DNA of 64,000 nt, from NCBI GenBank assembly GCA_016178595.1, contig JACOSY010000015.1, positions 1-64,000 of the forward strand. The letters run 5' to 3'. The notes under the pieces were generated by a model. That model was given only the letters and a program-made list of their open reading frames with translations, was not told the origin of the DNA and searched no databases. The stretch is from Ignavibacteria bacterium (GTDB lineage: Bacteria > Bacteroidota > Ignavibacteria > UBA10030 > SZUA-254). Both the position numbers and the translations under genes were made by a program. Positions 34,531-42,760 of the stretch are shown here, piece after piece. The stretch's first letter is position 1. Every line of letters begins with the position of its first letter.

Positions 34531-34559
34531 CTGCCACGCACCTCCAAGGTGCGTGGCAG
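34531..34559. repeat. REP-like palindrome, right of the RAYT gene
   Basis: CTGCCACGCACCT (34531-34543), three-base loop, and AGGTGCGTGGCAG (34547-34559). Preceded by GAT, so ATCTGCCACGCACC is the exact complement of GGTGCGTGGCAGAT at 33905-33918. It lies between the RAYT start and the kamA stop codon (34567) and may also act on the end of the kamA transcript. Confidence 0.85.
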
Positions 34560-34566
34560 TGAAAAC

Positions 34567-35697
34567 TTACACTTCCACCTTCTCCTTCTTCCCGTTCTTC
34601 TTCCCATTCTTGCGAAGGTAAGCTTTTTCCACCGGCGGAGCGTGACCAACGGGTTCTTCTTCCAAATCGGGATAGGTGAAGATTTCGTACTTATAGTTTC
34701 GGAGAATAATGTTCTTGCCTGCCCGTCCGATGACGTACTGCGGCAGGAGCGGAATCTTTCCGCCGCCGCCCGGCGCATCGATGACGAAGTGCGGAATGGC
34801 GAGGCCCGATGTGTGGCCGCGAAGCTTGTCCATGATATCCAGCCCCTTCGAAACCGGCGTGCGGAAGTAGTTCGTGCCTTTCGTCGGATCGGCTTGATAG
34901 AGATAATACGGACGCACGCGCATCGTCAAGAGTTTTCTCACCAACTCCAACATGACATCGGGATCGTCGTTGACGCCTTTCATCAACACGGCTTGATTGC
35001 CAACCGGCACACCGGCGTCTGCTAACATCTCACAGGCGCGCTTGGCTTCAAGTGTACATTCCCACGGATGGTTGAAGTGTGTGTTGACATAAATGGGATG
35101 ATACTTCTTAATCATCTTGCAGAGCTTCGGCGTCACGCGCTGCGGCAAGACGCATGGCATCTTCGTGCCGAGGCGGATAATCTCGACATGCGGAATGTCC
35201 CGCAAGCCTTTCAGGATACGCTCAAGCAGGAAATCCGTGAGCATTAACGGATCGCCGCCGGAGAGAATAACGTCGCGAACTTCCGGATGCTTCGCGATGT
35301 AGTCGATGCCATCCTGAATGTACTTCATATTTATTTTTGTGGAATCGCCGACCTTTCGCTTGCGCGTGCAGAAGCGGCAGTACATCGAGCATTGGCTTGT
35401 TGTCAGGAAGAGAACGCGATCGGGATACCGGTGAACGATACTCGGTACGGGGCTGTGCGAATCTTCTGCGAGCGGATCTTCCGGTAATCCATCGTCTTCC
35501 AGCTCGCGTGCATCGGGAATGCACTGGAGCCAGATGGGATCTCCCGGGTAGCGGATCAGGCTGAGATAATATGGATTAATGCGAATGTGGAATAATGAGT
35601 TGAGTTGAGTTGCCTGCCCGGGATCGAATTCGAAGCGCTCCACCAAATCTTTTGCGCTGTCAACGCTTTGTCGAAGCATTTCCTGCCAGAGTTCCAT
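34567..35697 (-). CDS. kamA: lysine 2,3-aminomutase-type radical SAM enzyme
   Basis: 376 residues. The radical SAM cluster is Cys103, Cys107, Cys110 in QCSMYCRFCTRKRK; the PLP lysine is Lys314 in DAPGGGGKIPLLP. Asp270 (YQAD) and Asp307 (VIDAP) stand 37 residues apart and seven before the lysine, the same spacing as the two aspartates that bind the lysine side-chain amine in the Clostridium enzyme; glutamate mutases have other residues there. The expected reaction is L-lysine to L-beta-lysine. The N-terminus is shorter than in the clostridial enzyme and the C-terminus is a basic tail. The gene is last in an operon with a GNAT and two ATP-grasp ligases, 20 bases after the GNAT stop. Confidence 0.88.
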   Translation of the reverse strand: MELWQEMLRQSVDSAKDLVERFEFDPGQATQLNSLFHIRINPYYLSLIRYPGDPIWLQCIPDARELEDDGLPEDPLAEDSHSPVPSIVHRYPDRVLFLTTSQCSMYCRFCTRKRKVGDSTKINMKYIQDGIDYIAKHPEVRDVILSGGDPLMLTDFLLERILKGLRDIPHVEIIRLGTKMPCVLPQRVTPKLCKMIKKYHPIYVNTHFNHPWECTLEAKRACEMLADAGVPVGNQAVLMKGVNDDPDVMLELVRKLLTMRVRPYYLYQADPTKGTNYFRTPVSKGLDIMDKLRGHTSGLAIPHFVIDAPGGGGKIPLLPQYVIGRAGKNIILRNYKYEIFTYPDLEEEPVGHAPPVEKAYLRKNGKKNGKKEKVEV

Positions 35698-35717
35698 AAC
35701 GTCAGTTCTACTCCTGC

Positions 35718-36221
35718 TTATTGTGAGAAATATTTACCGTAGATAACAAGGTCATCGCCGGTTTTGTAATAATCCTTGATGCGTGCAACTTCCTGATATG
35801 CATTCCGCAGATAAAACTTTCGTGTAGCATCATACTTGGGCTGCGATGATGTTTCCGCAACAACCAAACGTCCGCCCTGTGAACGAACACTCTCTTCCGC
35901 ATGATGAAGCAATTGTTTTCCAATTCCGGACTTATGAACAGACGGTTTCACAGCAATCCAATAGAGATCGTATGTCGATTCAGTGAGAGGCGTCGAGCCG
36001 ATGCAGTAGAAGCCCGCCACCTCATGGTGATCGTCGACAGCCGTGTAGATCGTGTAATCCCGCTGCCCGCTGACATGGAGGACAATATCGATGAGCTCGA
36101 TCGCAACAGCAATTTCATCGCCGGTAAAGACGCCTGTTTCTTCAAGCAACATGCGGATGGGTTCACGATCGTCGGCGCGGAGTGCTCGGATGTCAATCAG
36201 GGGAGCCGTTCCAGAGCACAT
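35718..36221 (-). CDS. GNAT-family N-acetyltransferase
   Basis: 167 residues. The acetyl-CoA motif is VKPSVHKSGIGKQLLHHAEE (residues ~95-114), with YDLYWIAV before it and YDATRKFYLRNAYQEVARIK after it, the standard GNAT order. The start ATG 36221 overlaps the ATP-grasp gene by 25 bases, so the two are translationally coupled. It is much shorter than the beta-lysine acetyltransferase AblB and not obviously related to it, but its position between a lysine aminomutase and two amino-acid ligases suggests it acetylates their product. The substrate is inferred. Confidence 0.82.
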   Translation of the reverse strand: MCSGTAPLIDIRALRADDREPIRMLLEETGVFTGDEIAVAIELIDIVLHVSGQRDYTIYTAVDDHHEVAGFYCIGSTPLTESTYDLYWIAVKPSVHKSGIGKQLLHHAEESVRSQGGRLVVAETSSQPKYDATRKFYLRNAYQEVARIKDYYKTGDDLVIYGKYFSQ

Positions 36222-37279
36222 TCGATAATCTTGCCGATGAGCTCTTCAAATTTGTAGCCGTAGGTTTGTGCAGAACGGGCAAAACCCGCATCGTCGGAAA
36301 TATCGGGATTCGGATTGACTTCAAGAATGTATGGCTCGTGATCCTTACTGAGCCGGAAATCGACGCGGGCATAATCGCGACAGCCGAGAATCTGGTAGGC
36401 ACGCAGCGCCAGGTCTTTGATCTTCGTTTCCATTTCCTGTGGTAGCGGCGCCGGACAAACACCGCGGGTGTGCTCGAATTCAGCAGTACCTTTCATCCAC
36501 TTCGCGTTATAGCTGATGATACGGTGATACTCTTTCGGCAGCGTGGACATGTCGATTTCCGAGATCGGGAACACCGTCGGCCTGCGGTTGCCTAAGATTC
36601 CAACGTTCAATTCGCGGCCATCGATATATTCTTCCACAAGGGCGGGCTGATCGAACTGGCGAAAAATGTAGCGGACACGTTTCTTCAGCTCATCGATGTT
36701 ATAGACAACAGACTTCGAATCGATGCCGAGGCTCGCATCCTCGCGAGACGGCTTCACAATTAACGGAAAGTGCAAACTCTCATCGAGATTGATCCGCATC
36801 GGGCTTTTTATCACCTGGAAGCGGGGAGTCGGCATGCCATGGTACAGGAGAATCTCCTTCACTCGCGACTTGTTCAGTGCAAGTCCAAGGGTTAAGGGGT
36901 CCGATCCCGTATAGGGAATGCCCATCAACTCGTAGATACCGACAGCGTGCATCTCATGAATCGATGCATTGCCGACACTCTCACACAGATTGAAGATCAC
37001 ATCGGGTTCCTCGTCTTTCAGAAAACCGACGAACCGCTGTATGTCGCCATCGACATTGAAGAGCATCGATTTATAGCCGAGGGCTTGAAGCGCACGCACG
37101 ATATCTTCACGCTCTTCGAGTACACCGACTTCGGAAAGATCGGTGAGAACGTCGATGTCGGGAAGGATGAGCTTGCTTCCATCCTGCAACACACCGGCCT
37201 CGGAAATGAACTTGCGGCCGGATTTCGTTTCGCACGTCGGCTCATTGTAAATCACTGCAACCGTTAGCTTTTTCCTCAT
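36197..37279 (-). CDS. Ddl-like ATP-grasp ligase (second of pair)
   Basis: 360 residues with a strong AAGGAG before ATG 37279. It has the D-Ala-D-Ala-ligase layout: VIFNLCESVGN, then GIPYTGSDPLTLGLALNKSR, FPLIVKPSREDASLGID (ATP loop), LVEEYIDGRELNVGIL, SYNAKW, and metal ligands in YARVDFR and ILEVNPNPDIS. Such enzymes join two amino-acid-like molecules through an acyl phosphate. It is a close paralogue of the gene at 37289-38452, nine bases upstream. Neither has the exact substrate residues of Ddl that I could verify, and a cell needs only one Ddl, so a different product is likely. Confidence 0.82.
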   Translation of the reverse strand: MRKKLTVAVIYNEPTCETKSGRKFISEAGVLQDGSKLILPDIDVLTDLSEVGVLEEREDIVRALQALGYKSMLFNVDGDIQRFVGFLKDEEPDVIFNLCESVGNASIHEMHAVGIYELMGIPYTGSDPLTLGLALNKSRVKEILLYHGMPTPRFQVIKSPMRINLDESLHFPLIVKPSREDASLGIDSKSVVYNIDELKKRVRYIFRQFDQPALVEEYIDGRELNVGILGNRRPTVFPISEIDMSTLPKEYHRIISYNAKWMKGTAEFEHTRGVCPAPLPQEMETKIKDLALRAYQILGCRDYARVDFRLSKDHEPYILEVNPNPDISDDAGFARSAQTYGYKFEELIGKIIECALERLP

Positions 37280-37288
37280 AGACTCTCC

Positions 37289-38452
37289 TTACAAGATTGG
37301 ATGAAGAGATGATTCGGAAGGAACAAGGTCATATCGCTTCGCTGCGAGCGCGAGCACAGATTGAAGCAATTGATTGTACGTAAGCCCGGCAGCGCGTGCA
37401 GCTTTTGGGAAACAGGAATTGTCTTCCGGATTGGGAAGGATGCCCGGAAGCGGGTTCAGCTCCAGTATCTGTGGTTTGCCGTTTGCGTCGAGACGGACGT
37501 CGACACGACACCAGTCTCGGCAGCGAAGAACGGCGTAGGCTTTCCGGCAAATAGATTCAATCTCATGTTGGAGTGCAGGAGAGATGCGGGCCGGACATTG
37601 AAAGATGTCGAGCGGTGCATCGGATCGATCCCATATCCACTTCGCTTCGTAAGAATAAATTGGATTTACGCCTCCGGGCAGAGAATCGAACTTGATTTCC
37701 ACAATCGGGAGAACTCTCACAGAGTCGCCATTACCCAGCATCGCGACGGTAAACTCACGCCCCGGCAGATAATCTTCCACCAGCGCCGGTTCATTGTACT
37801 TCCCGAGTATTGTCACCACCTCACGCATGAATTCTATTCTATTCTGAACAAGCGATGAGTTGATAATACCTTTGCTGGAGCCTTCGTGCAAGGGCTTTAC
37901 TATTGCAGGGAAACCGATTGAGGCGGACTCGATTTCTGTCGGAGTAGTGATAACGGAAAACTTTGGAGTCGGAATATGATGGTAGGAAAGAATTTCTTTT
38001 GCACGCGACTTATCGAGACACACCGCAAGTGCCAGAGGGTCGGAACCCGTGTAAGGAATATGCAGCATCTCAAGAATTGCGGGCATGTGTGCCTCGCGTG
38101 AGACACCGTAGAGTCCTTCAGCGATGTTGAACACAATGTCGGGCCGTTCGGTGCGAAGTGAATCGAACGCATACTCGTTCGCTTCGATAAGAGAAACGTC
38201 ATGCACCTCGGCGAGTGCAGCGTGTACTGCGTCGATGGTTTCGCGAGTATCCCACTCGGCGTACAGATCGGTAACGTGTTGGACGAAAAGGTGAGGATTT
38301 GTTTGAGGATCTACGGTTAGGGAATCAACGCCACGAAAACTCGGAGGCTCATTTGCATCATCCGGTACAGACTGTTTTGCAGCATCTTCCTTTTTCTGAT
38401 TGTAGACCAGCGCAACACGCAGCGGGCTGATGTGCAGGGGAAGATCTAACAA
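37289..38452 (-). CDS. Ddl-like ATP-grasp ligase (first of pair)
   Basis: 387 residues from TTG 38452; no ATG or GTG lies between the upstream in-frame stop and the first conserved segment, so TTG is the likely start. Landmarks parallel its neighbour: LRVALVYNQKK, DIVFNIAEGLYGVSREAHMP, IPYTGSDPLALAVCLDKSR, FPAIVKPLHEGSSKGI, LVEDYLPGREFTVAML, YSYEAKW, CRVDVRL and ILELNPLPGI. An insertion of ~45 residues near the N-terminus (37-80) is absent from the paralogue. It heads the operon, 86 bases below a near-consensus promoter. Retained function of both copies suggests two successive ligations or a heterodimer. Confidence 0.82.
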   Translation of the reverse strand: MLDLPLHISPLRVALVYNQKKEDAAKQSVPDDANEPPSFRGVDSLTVDPQTNPHLFVQHVTDLYAEWDTRETIDAVHAALAEVHDVSLIEANEYAFDSLRTERPDIVFNIAEGLYGVSREAHMPAILEMLHIPYTGSDPLALAVCLDKSRAKEILSYHHIPTPKFSVITTPTEIESASIGFPAIVKPLHEGSSKGIINSSLVQNRIEFMREVVTILGKYNEPALVEDYLPGREFTVAMLGNGDSVRVLPIVEIKFDSLPGGVNPIYSYEAKWIWDRSDAPLDIFQCPARISPALQHEIESICRKAYAVLRCRDWCRVDVRLDANGKPQILELNPLPGILPNPEDNSCFPKAARAAGLTYNQLLQSVLALAAKRYDLVPSESSLHPIL

Positions 38453-38537
38453 GTGACTCGTGCGGCCCTCTCAAAATGTTCGACAAAAGTTTTTTAATGC
38501 GCTCACGTCCAGACATCGAACAGTACAAGCACAGTGT

Positions 38538-38565
38538 AATATAAGCATTTTAAATTGTTTGTCAA
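38538..38565 (-). promoter_or_regulatory. near-consensus promoter of the kamA/ATP-grasp operon
   Basis: On the minus strand, TTGACA (38565-38560) and TATATT (38543-38538) are separated by 16 bases, with TG three bases before the -10 box. It is the best promoter match seen in the window. A start near 38531 gives a leader of about 79 bases before TTG 38452. It also shows that the operon is not simply read through from recG-side genes. Confidence 0.6.
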
Positions 38566-38569
38566 GAAA

Positions 38570-38581
38570 AAAATGCATTTT
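38570..38581. promoter_or_regulatory. 12-bp palindrome upstream of the operon promoter
   Basis: AAAATGCATTTT is a perfect palindrome four bases upstream of the -35 box at 38560-38565. Its position would suit an activator or repressor site, but an AT-rich palindrome of this length could also be chance. Confidence 0.3.
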
Positions 38582-38663
38582 AGAGTCGATGAACGAGCAC
38601 CGACGACGATCGATGGAACGATCGAACTGGTTGCGAGAGAAAAAATATTTCTGCGTGCGATGA

Positions 38664-40889
38664 TCATCCGACCTGAACGAGCGCGAGAGCTTCTCTCCAC
38701 TTCTCCGAGAAGTACCGGCGAAGGGGTTGATGCTCTGGCAGTCGGAGATGTGGATCGTGTTCGATGATGAGGAACGCTTCTCGTCGTGCAAGCGTCAAGA
38801 TGTCTCCGTCGGTCACAAGATTGGCGATCTGAAGTTCCGGAAGTCCGCTTTGTTTCGTACCGAAAAATTCACCCGGACCCCTTAATTGTAAGTCAATTTC
38901 AGCAATTTTGAAGCCATCGACAGTTTCCACCATCGTCTTGAGCCGCCGGACAGCCTTGAGCTTTTCGTCTTCCTCACCCTCAACACTCTGCATCGTTATC
39001 TTCCTCTTGAGACGACTAACAATCCAATCGGGAGCAACAAGCATGCAGTGCGACTGCTCTGCACCGCGACCGACACGACCCCGAAGCTGATGCAGTTGCG
39101 ACAAACCGAACCGCTCCGAATGCTCTATCATCATCACCGTCGCACTCGGAACGTCTATCCCCACTTCAATGACCGTCGTTGCCACCAGAATATCAATCTC
39201 TCCGGTCTTAAACGATCCCATGACCTTGTCTTTCTCATCCACAGACATCCGACCGTGGATAAGTCCAACCCGAAGATCGGAAAAGACTTCCGACTTTAGC
39301 ATCTCATAACTCTCCGTCGCGGCCTTCAGATCTAATTTTTCCGATTCCTCAACAAGCGGATAGACAATGTAGACTTGTCGACCTTCACGAACCTGATCGT
39401 GAATGAACTTGTAGATGCGTTCGTGGTCGGATTCTCTTCCGACGGTGGTCTTAATGCTTTTGCGGTGCAAGGGAAGTTCATCGATGATGGAGACATCCAG
39501 GTCGCCGTACACAGTGAGCGAGAGCGTTCGGGGGATTGGAGTTGCCGTCATGACAAGGACGTCAGGATACGGAACCTCAGTACCGGCGCCACCCGCCTTT
39601 TCCTTTAACGCTACTCGTTGTACCACACCGAAGCGGTGCTGTTCGTCGATAACGACGAGTCCAAGCTTTGCATATTCAACCTGTTCCTGGATAAGTGCGT
39701 GTGTTCCTACGATGATGTTGGCTGAACCCCGGCGGATGTCTTCAAGTATATCCTGCCGTAGTTTCGAGCGCTGCCCACCGATGAGGAGCCGGATGTTGAT
39801 CGGAATATCCTTCAGGAAATTGGACAATGTCCGGAAATGCTGTTCAGCCAATATCTCGGTCGGCGCCATGAAAGCCGTTTGGTAACCGTTATCAATCGCA
39901 ATGAGCATAGCAATGAGCGCAACGATCGTCTTTCCGCTCCCGACATCGCCCTGGAGAAGGCGGTTCATCGGCTTGGGGCTTCTCAAATCCTCCGTAATTT
40001 CATTGATGACCTTGATTTGCGCGCGCGTGAGCTTGAATGGCAATGAGTCCACGAGCGTGCGGGCAAGAGCACTTTGAACATTAAAGGATATCCCCGGCAG
40101 CTCTTCTTTTATGCTCGTTCGCCGAAGCGCCATGAGGAGCTGCATGGCGAACAGCTCATCGAACTTCAATCGACGGCGAGCCTGGCTGAGTTCCTCGTCG
40201 GTGTCGGGAAAGTGAATCCATGTGAGCGCTTTCGTCAGATGGATTAGTTGCTCGCGATTGCCGAGTTTTGCCGGCAGCGGATCTTCGACGGCGTCAACGT
40301 ACTCATCCACCACCACCTTCATGATTTTTCGGAGGCCTTTGACATGAAGGTTGACATCCTTCATTTGCCCCGATGATCCATACTTGGGCATGATCCCTTT
40401 GGTGTGGATAAATTCATCCTTGCCGCCGTCGTCGTCGCTGTCCTGACTGCCGCTCAATCGATCGATCGATGGATGGACGATTTGAGGACGGTTGCTGAAG
40501 CTGGTGACTTTTCCGGAAACCGCGAGTGTCTCTCCCACCGAGAAGTATTTCTTGAAGAAGTGAATACTGCGAAAGAAGACGAGTGGAATCGTTCCGGTCT
40601 CGTCTCCCAAAATTACAACAACCCGTTGTTTGGGTGGCCGACCGACCAGGTCGAAGGTACGTACTTTGCCAATGGCGGTAACCCATTTCCCGGAATCAAT
40701 CTCGCGGCGCAAGTTGATAATCTTTTCGACGCGTGTGAGATCGATGTAGTCGAATGGGAAGTAGTAGAGGAGATCGCGAACCGTGCTGATGCCGTGCTCG
40801 GCGAGGGCTTCCGCACGCCTGGGGCCGATTCCCTTCACGTACTGGATCGAGAGGTTGAGATCCTTGGCTGTGCTTGCGGTGAGCGTCAT
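38664..40889 (-). CDS. recG: ATP-dependent DNA helicase RecG
   Basis: About 741 residues from ATG 40889 (MTLTASTAKDLNLSIQYVKG); an ATG further up lacks support. The N-terminal wedge/OB domain covers ~1-250. The helicase motifs follow: LLQGDVGSGKT (I), VGTHALIQ (Ia region), VVIDEQHRFG (II, DEQH box), MTATPIPRTL (III), VATTVIEVGIDVP (V) and QLRGRVGRG (VI). RecG regresses stalled forks and branch-migrates Holliday junctions. It follows gpsA by 86 bases on the same strand, so it may share the plsY-gpsA transcript. Confidence 0.94.
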   Translation of the reverse strand: MTLTASTAKDLNLSIQYVKGIGPRRAEALAEHGISTVRDLLYYFPFDYIDLTRVEKIINLRREIDSGKWVTAIGKVRTFDLVGRPPKQRVVVILGDETGTIPLVFFRSIHFFKKYFSVGETLAVSGKVTSFSNRPQIVHPSIDRLSGSQDSDDDGGKDEFIHTKGIMPKYGSSGQMKDVNLHVKGLRKIMKVVVDEYVDAVEDPLPAKLGNREQLIHLTKALTWIHFPDTDEELSQARRRLKFDELFAMQLLMALRRTSIKEELPGISFNVQSALARTLVDSLPFKLTRAQIKVINEITEDLRSPKPMNRLLQGDVGSGKTIVALIAMLIAIDNGYQTAFMAPTEILAEQHFRTLSNFLKDIPINIRLLIGGQRSKLRQDILEDIRRGSANIIVGTHALIQEQVEYAKLGLVVIDEQHRFGVVQRVALKEKAGGAGTEVPYPDVLVMTATPIPRTLSLTVYGDLDVSIIDELPLHRKSIKTTVGRESDHERIYKFIHDQVREGRQVYIVYPLVEESEKLDLKAATESYEMLKSEVFSDLRVGLIHGRMSVDEKDKVMGSFKTGEIDILVATTVIEVGIDVPSATVMMIEHSERFGLSQLHQLRGRVGRGAEQSHCMLVAPDWIVSRLKRKITMQSVEGEEDEKLKAVRRLKTMVETVDGFKIAEIDLQLRGPGEFFGTKQSGLPELQIANLVTDGDILTLARREAFLIIEHDPHLRLPEHQPLRRYFSEKWREALALVQVG

Positions 40890-40975
40890 AAGAAACAAAA
40901 TACGACATGAGGGAGGAAATTGCAATCGAAGAACAGTTATTATCAACGGAGACGAATCCGAGTTGGAGAGAAAAA

Positions 40976-41974
40976 CTATCCTTCCCCCTTCGCATCCCTC
41001 GTCATCAGATCAGATGTGGCGATGATGGGGTCTTTGTCCTCGAAAAGAATCTCATAAACGGCTTGGGAAATCGGAAGATCGACATTATGTTTGCGGCTCA
41101 GGTCGTGGATGGAACGCGTCGTCGCAACGCCTTCCGCCACCATCTCCATTTCAGCCAAAACATCCGAGAGCTTTCTCCCTTTTCCAATTTCTTCACCCAC
41201 ATGGCGGTTACGACTGTGCTTGCTCATGCATGTCACAATCAAGTCGCCGATGCCGGACAATCCGGCAAATGTCTGCGGCTGCGCACCAAGGCATTGGCCA
41301 AGTCGGGCAATCTCCACCGTCGCCCGCGTCATGATCGCCGCCTTGGTATTATCGCCGAAACCTGCACCATCGGCAATACCCGCGCCGATCGCGATAACGT
41401 TCTTGACCGATCCTGCAAGCTCCACGCCGCGAATATCGTTGCTCGAATAGACACGAAAGTACGGCGTTATAAAAATCCGTTGCGTGAGCTTCGCCGTTTG
41501 AAGATCGCTCGACGAGGCGACAACAGCGGTAGGAACTTGCCTGGCAACTTCCTCCGCAAAGCTCGGACCCGAGAGCGTCACAACATTATCACGCTTCACG
41601 GTCGGAAGAACGTCCACCAACACTTCCGACATCGTCATGAGCGAGTCGTTCTCGATTCCTTTTGCAACATTCACGATGACAATGTTGCTGAAGTCGCGCT
41701 GCGTGAGGTTGGAAGCGACTGACCGTACAAACTGTGCCGGGACTGCCGATACGATCAATTCTGTCTGGTGAACTGCCGCCTCAATGTCGCTGGTAATTGT
41801 AACATCTTCGGGAATGGGAATGCCGGGGAGAAGTCTTCTGTTCTCACGATGTTCAAGGAGAGACCGGGCGTGCTCGTCGCGGTGCGCCCAGAGCACGACC
41901 TCATGTGCGTTATAGCTGAGGAGAATCGCGAGCGTCGTCCCCCAGCTTCCCGCGCCTAAGACGGTGATGCGCAT
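40976..41974 (-). CDS. gpsA: glycerol-3-phosphate dehydrogenase [NAD(P)+]
   Basis: 332 residues with AGGATAACCG before ATG 41974. The cofactor loop is ITVLGAGSWGTTLA at residues 3-16; LSGPSFAEEVARQVPTAVV, VELAGSVKNVIAIGAGIADG (with the catalytic Lys) and GLSGIGDLIVTCMSKHSRNR are the family landmarks. It reduces dihydroxyacetone phosphate to sn-glycerol-3-phosphate for phospholipid synthesis. It follows plsY, whose product uses glycerol-3-phosphate, so the pair makes lysophosphatidate together. Confidence 0.94.
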   Translation of the reverse strand: MRITVLGAGSWGTTLAILLSYNAHEVVLWAHRDEHARSLLEHRENRRLLPGIPIPEDVTITSDIEAAVHQTELIVSAVPAQFVRSVASNLTQRDFSNIVIVNVAKGIENDSLMTMSEVLVDVLPTVKRDNVVTLSGPSFAEEVARQVPTAVVASSSDLQTAKLTQRIFITPYFRVYSSNDIRGVELAGSVKNVIAIGAGIADGAGFGDNTKAAIMTRATVEIARLGQCLGAQPQTFAGLSGIGDLIVTCMSKHSRNRHVGEEIGKGRKLSDVLAEMEMVAEGVATTRSIHDLSRKHNVDLPISQAVYEILFEDKDPIIATSDLMTRDAKGEG

Positions 41975-42012
41975 CGGTTATCCTGAGAGGGTTCGTCGCT
42001 GAACGGAGGCGG

Positions 42013-42693
42013 TCACTTCCGCGTGTCGTGCTTACCGATGTGAATGCGCGACAGGCGGTGTTCTGTTCCGGCAAGCAGCCGTTTAATGTTCGATCGGTGC
42101 GTGTACAACAAGAGAATGGAAATGCCAATGCTAACGAAGATGAGTGTGTGGTACCCTTGAAGCTCGGCGTGGAAAATATTATGTCGTACCAACATCGTTA
42201 CGGGAAGTGCAATAGCGGCACTGATCGAGCTGAGCGATACGTAGCGCGAAATTATGAAAGCAATAAGGAAAACACCGAGCGCAACAAGCACCTCGATGGT
42301 CGCAAGGCCAAGCAAAACGCCGCCTGCGGTTGCCATACCTTTGCCGCCGCGGAACCCGCCAAAGGCCGTCCACACGTGACCGAGGATCGCGGCACATCCG
42401 GCGATAATCCTGATCACCGTGATATCTTCGAATGGCGTAGCGTTCGGAAATGGCAACGGGCCATACATGAGCATCGTCAAGACCATGGCGGCAATGTAGC
42501 CTTTAAAGATATCGAAAAGAATAACGAAGACTCCTGCCTTCCACCCAAGGACACGGATGACGTTGGTACCGCCTGCATTCCCGCTGCCGTAACTGCGGAC
42601 GTCAATTCCTTTTGCCAGCTTTCCAACAATGATACTGGTGGGAAACGAGCCTACGAGATAGCTAAGAACGACGATAAGCGCAAGTGGCAGCAT
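42013..42693 (-). CDS. plsY: glycerol-3-phosphate acyltransferase PlsY
   Basis: 226 residues, five to six membrane helices. The three PlsY motifs are seen: YLVGSFPTSIIVGKL, GSGNAGGTNVIRVLGWKAG and GHVWTAFGGFRGGKGMATAGG. It transfers acyl from acyl-phosphate to glycerol-3-phosphate. A promoter lies 35-62 bases upstream (42728-42755), and gpsA follows. Confidence 0.93.
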   Translation of the reverse strand: MLPLALIVVLSYLVGSFPTSIIVGKLAKGIDVRSYGSGNAGGTNVIRVLGWKAGVFVILFDIFKGYIAAMVLTMLMYGPLPFPNATPFEDITVIRIIAGCAAILGHVWTAFGGFRGGKGMATAGGVLLGLATIEVLVALGVFLIAFIISRYVSLSSISAAIALPVTMLVRHNIFHAELQGYHTLIFVSIGISILLLYTHRSNIKRLLAGTEHRLSRIHIGKHDTRK

Positions 42694-42727
42694 AACATGT
42701 CCTGTTTGTTCTCAATAATCATTAATA

Positions 42728-42755
42728 AAGATAGAAGAATATACCAAAAAGTCAA
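42728..42755 (-). promoter_or_regulatory. sigma70-type promoter of plsY-gpsA
   Basis: On the minus strand, TTGACT (42755-42750) and TATCTT (42733-42728) are 16 bases apart in an AT-rich gap between ispD and plsY. A start near 42721 gives a short leader of ~28 bases. The match and place support it. Confidence 0.45.
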
Positions 42756-42760
42756 AATAG

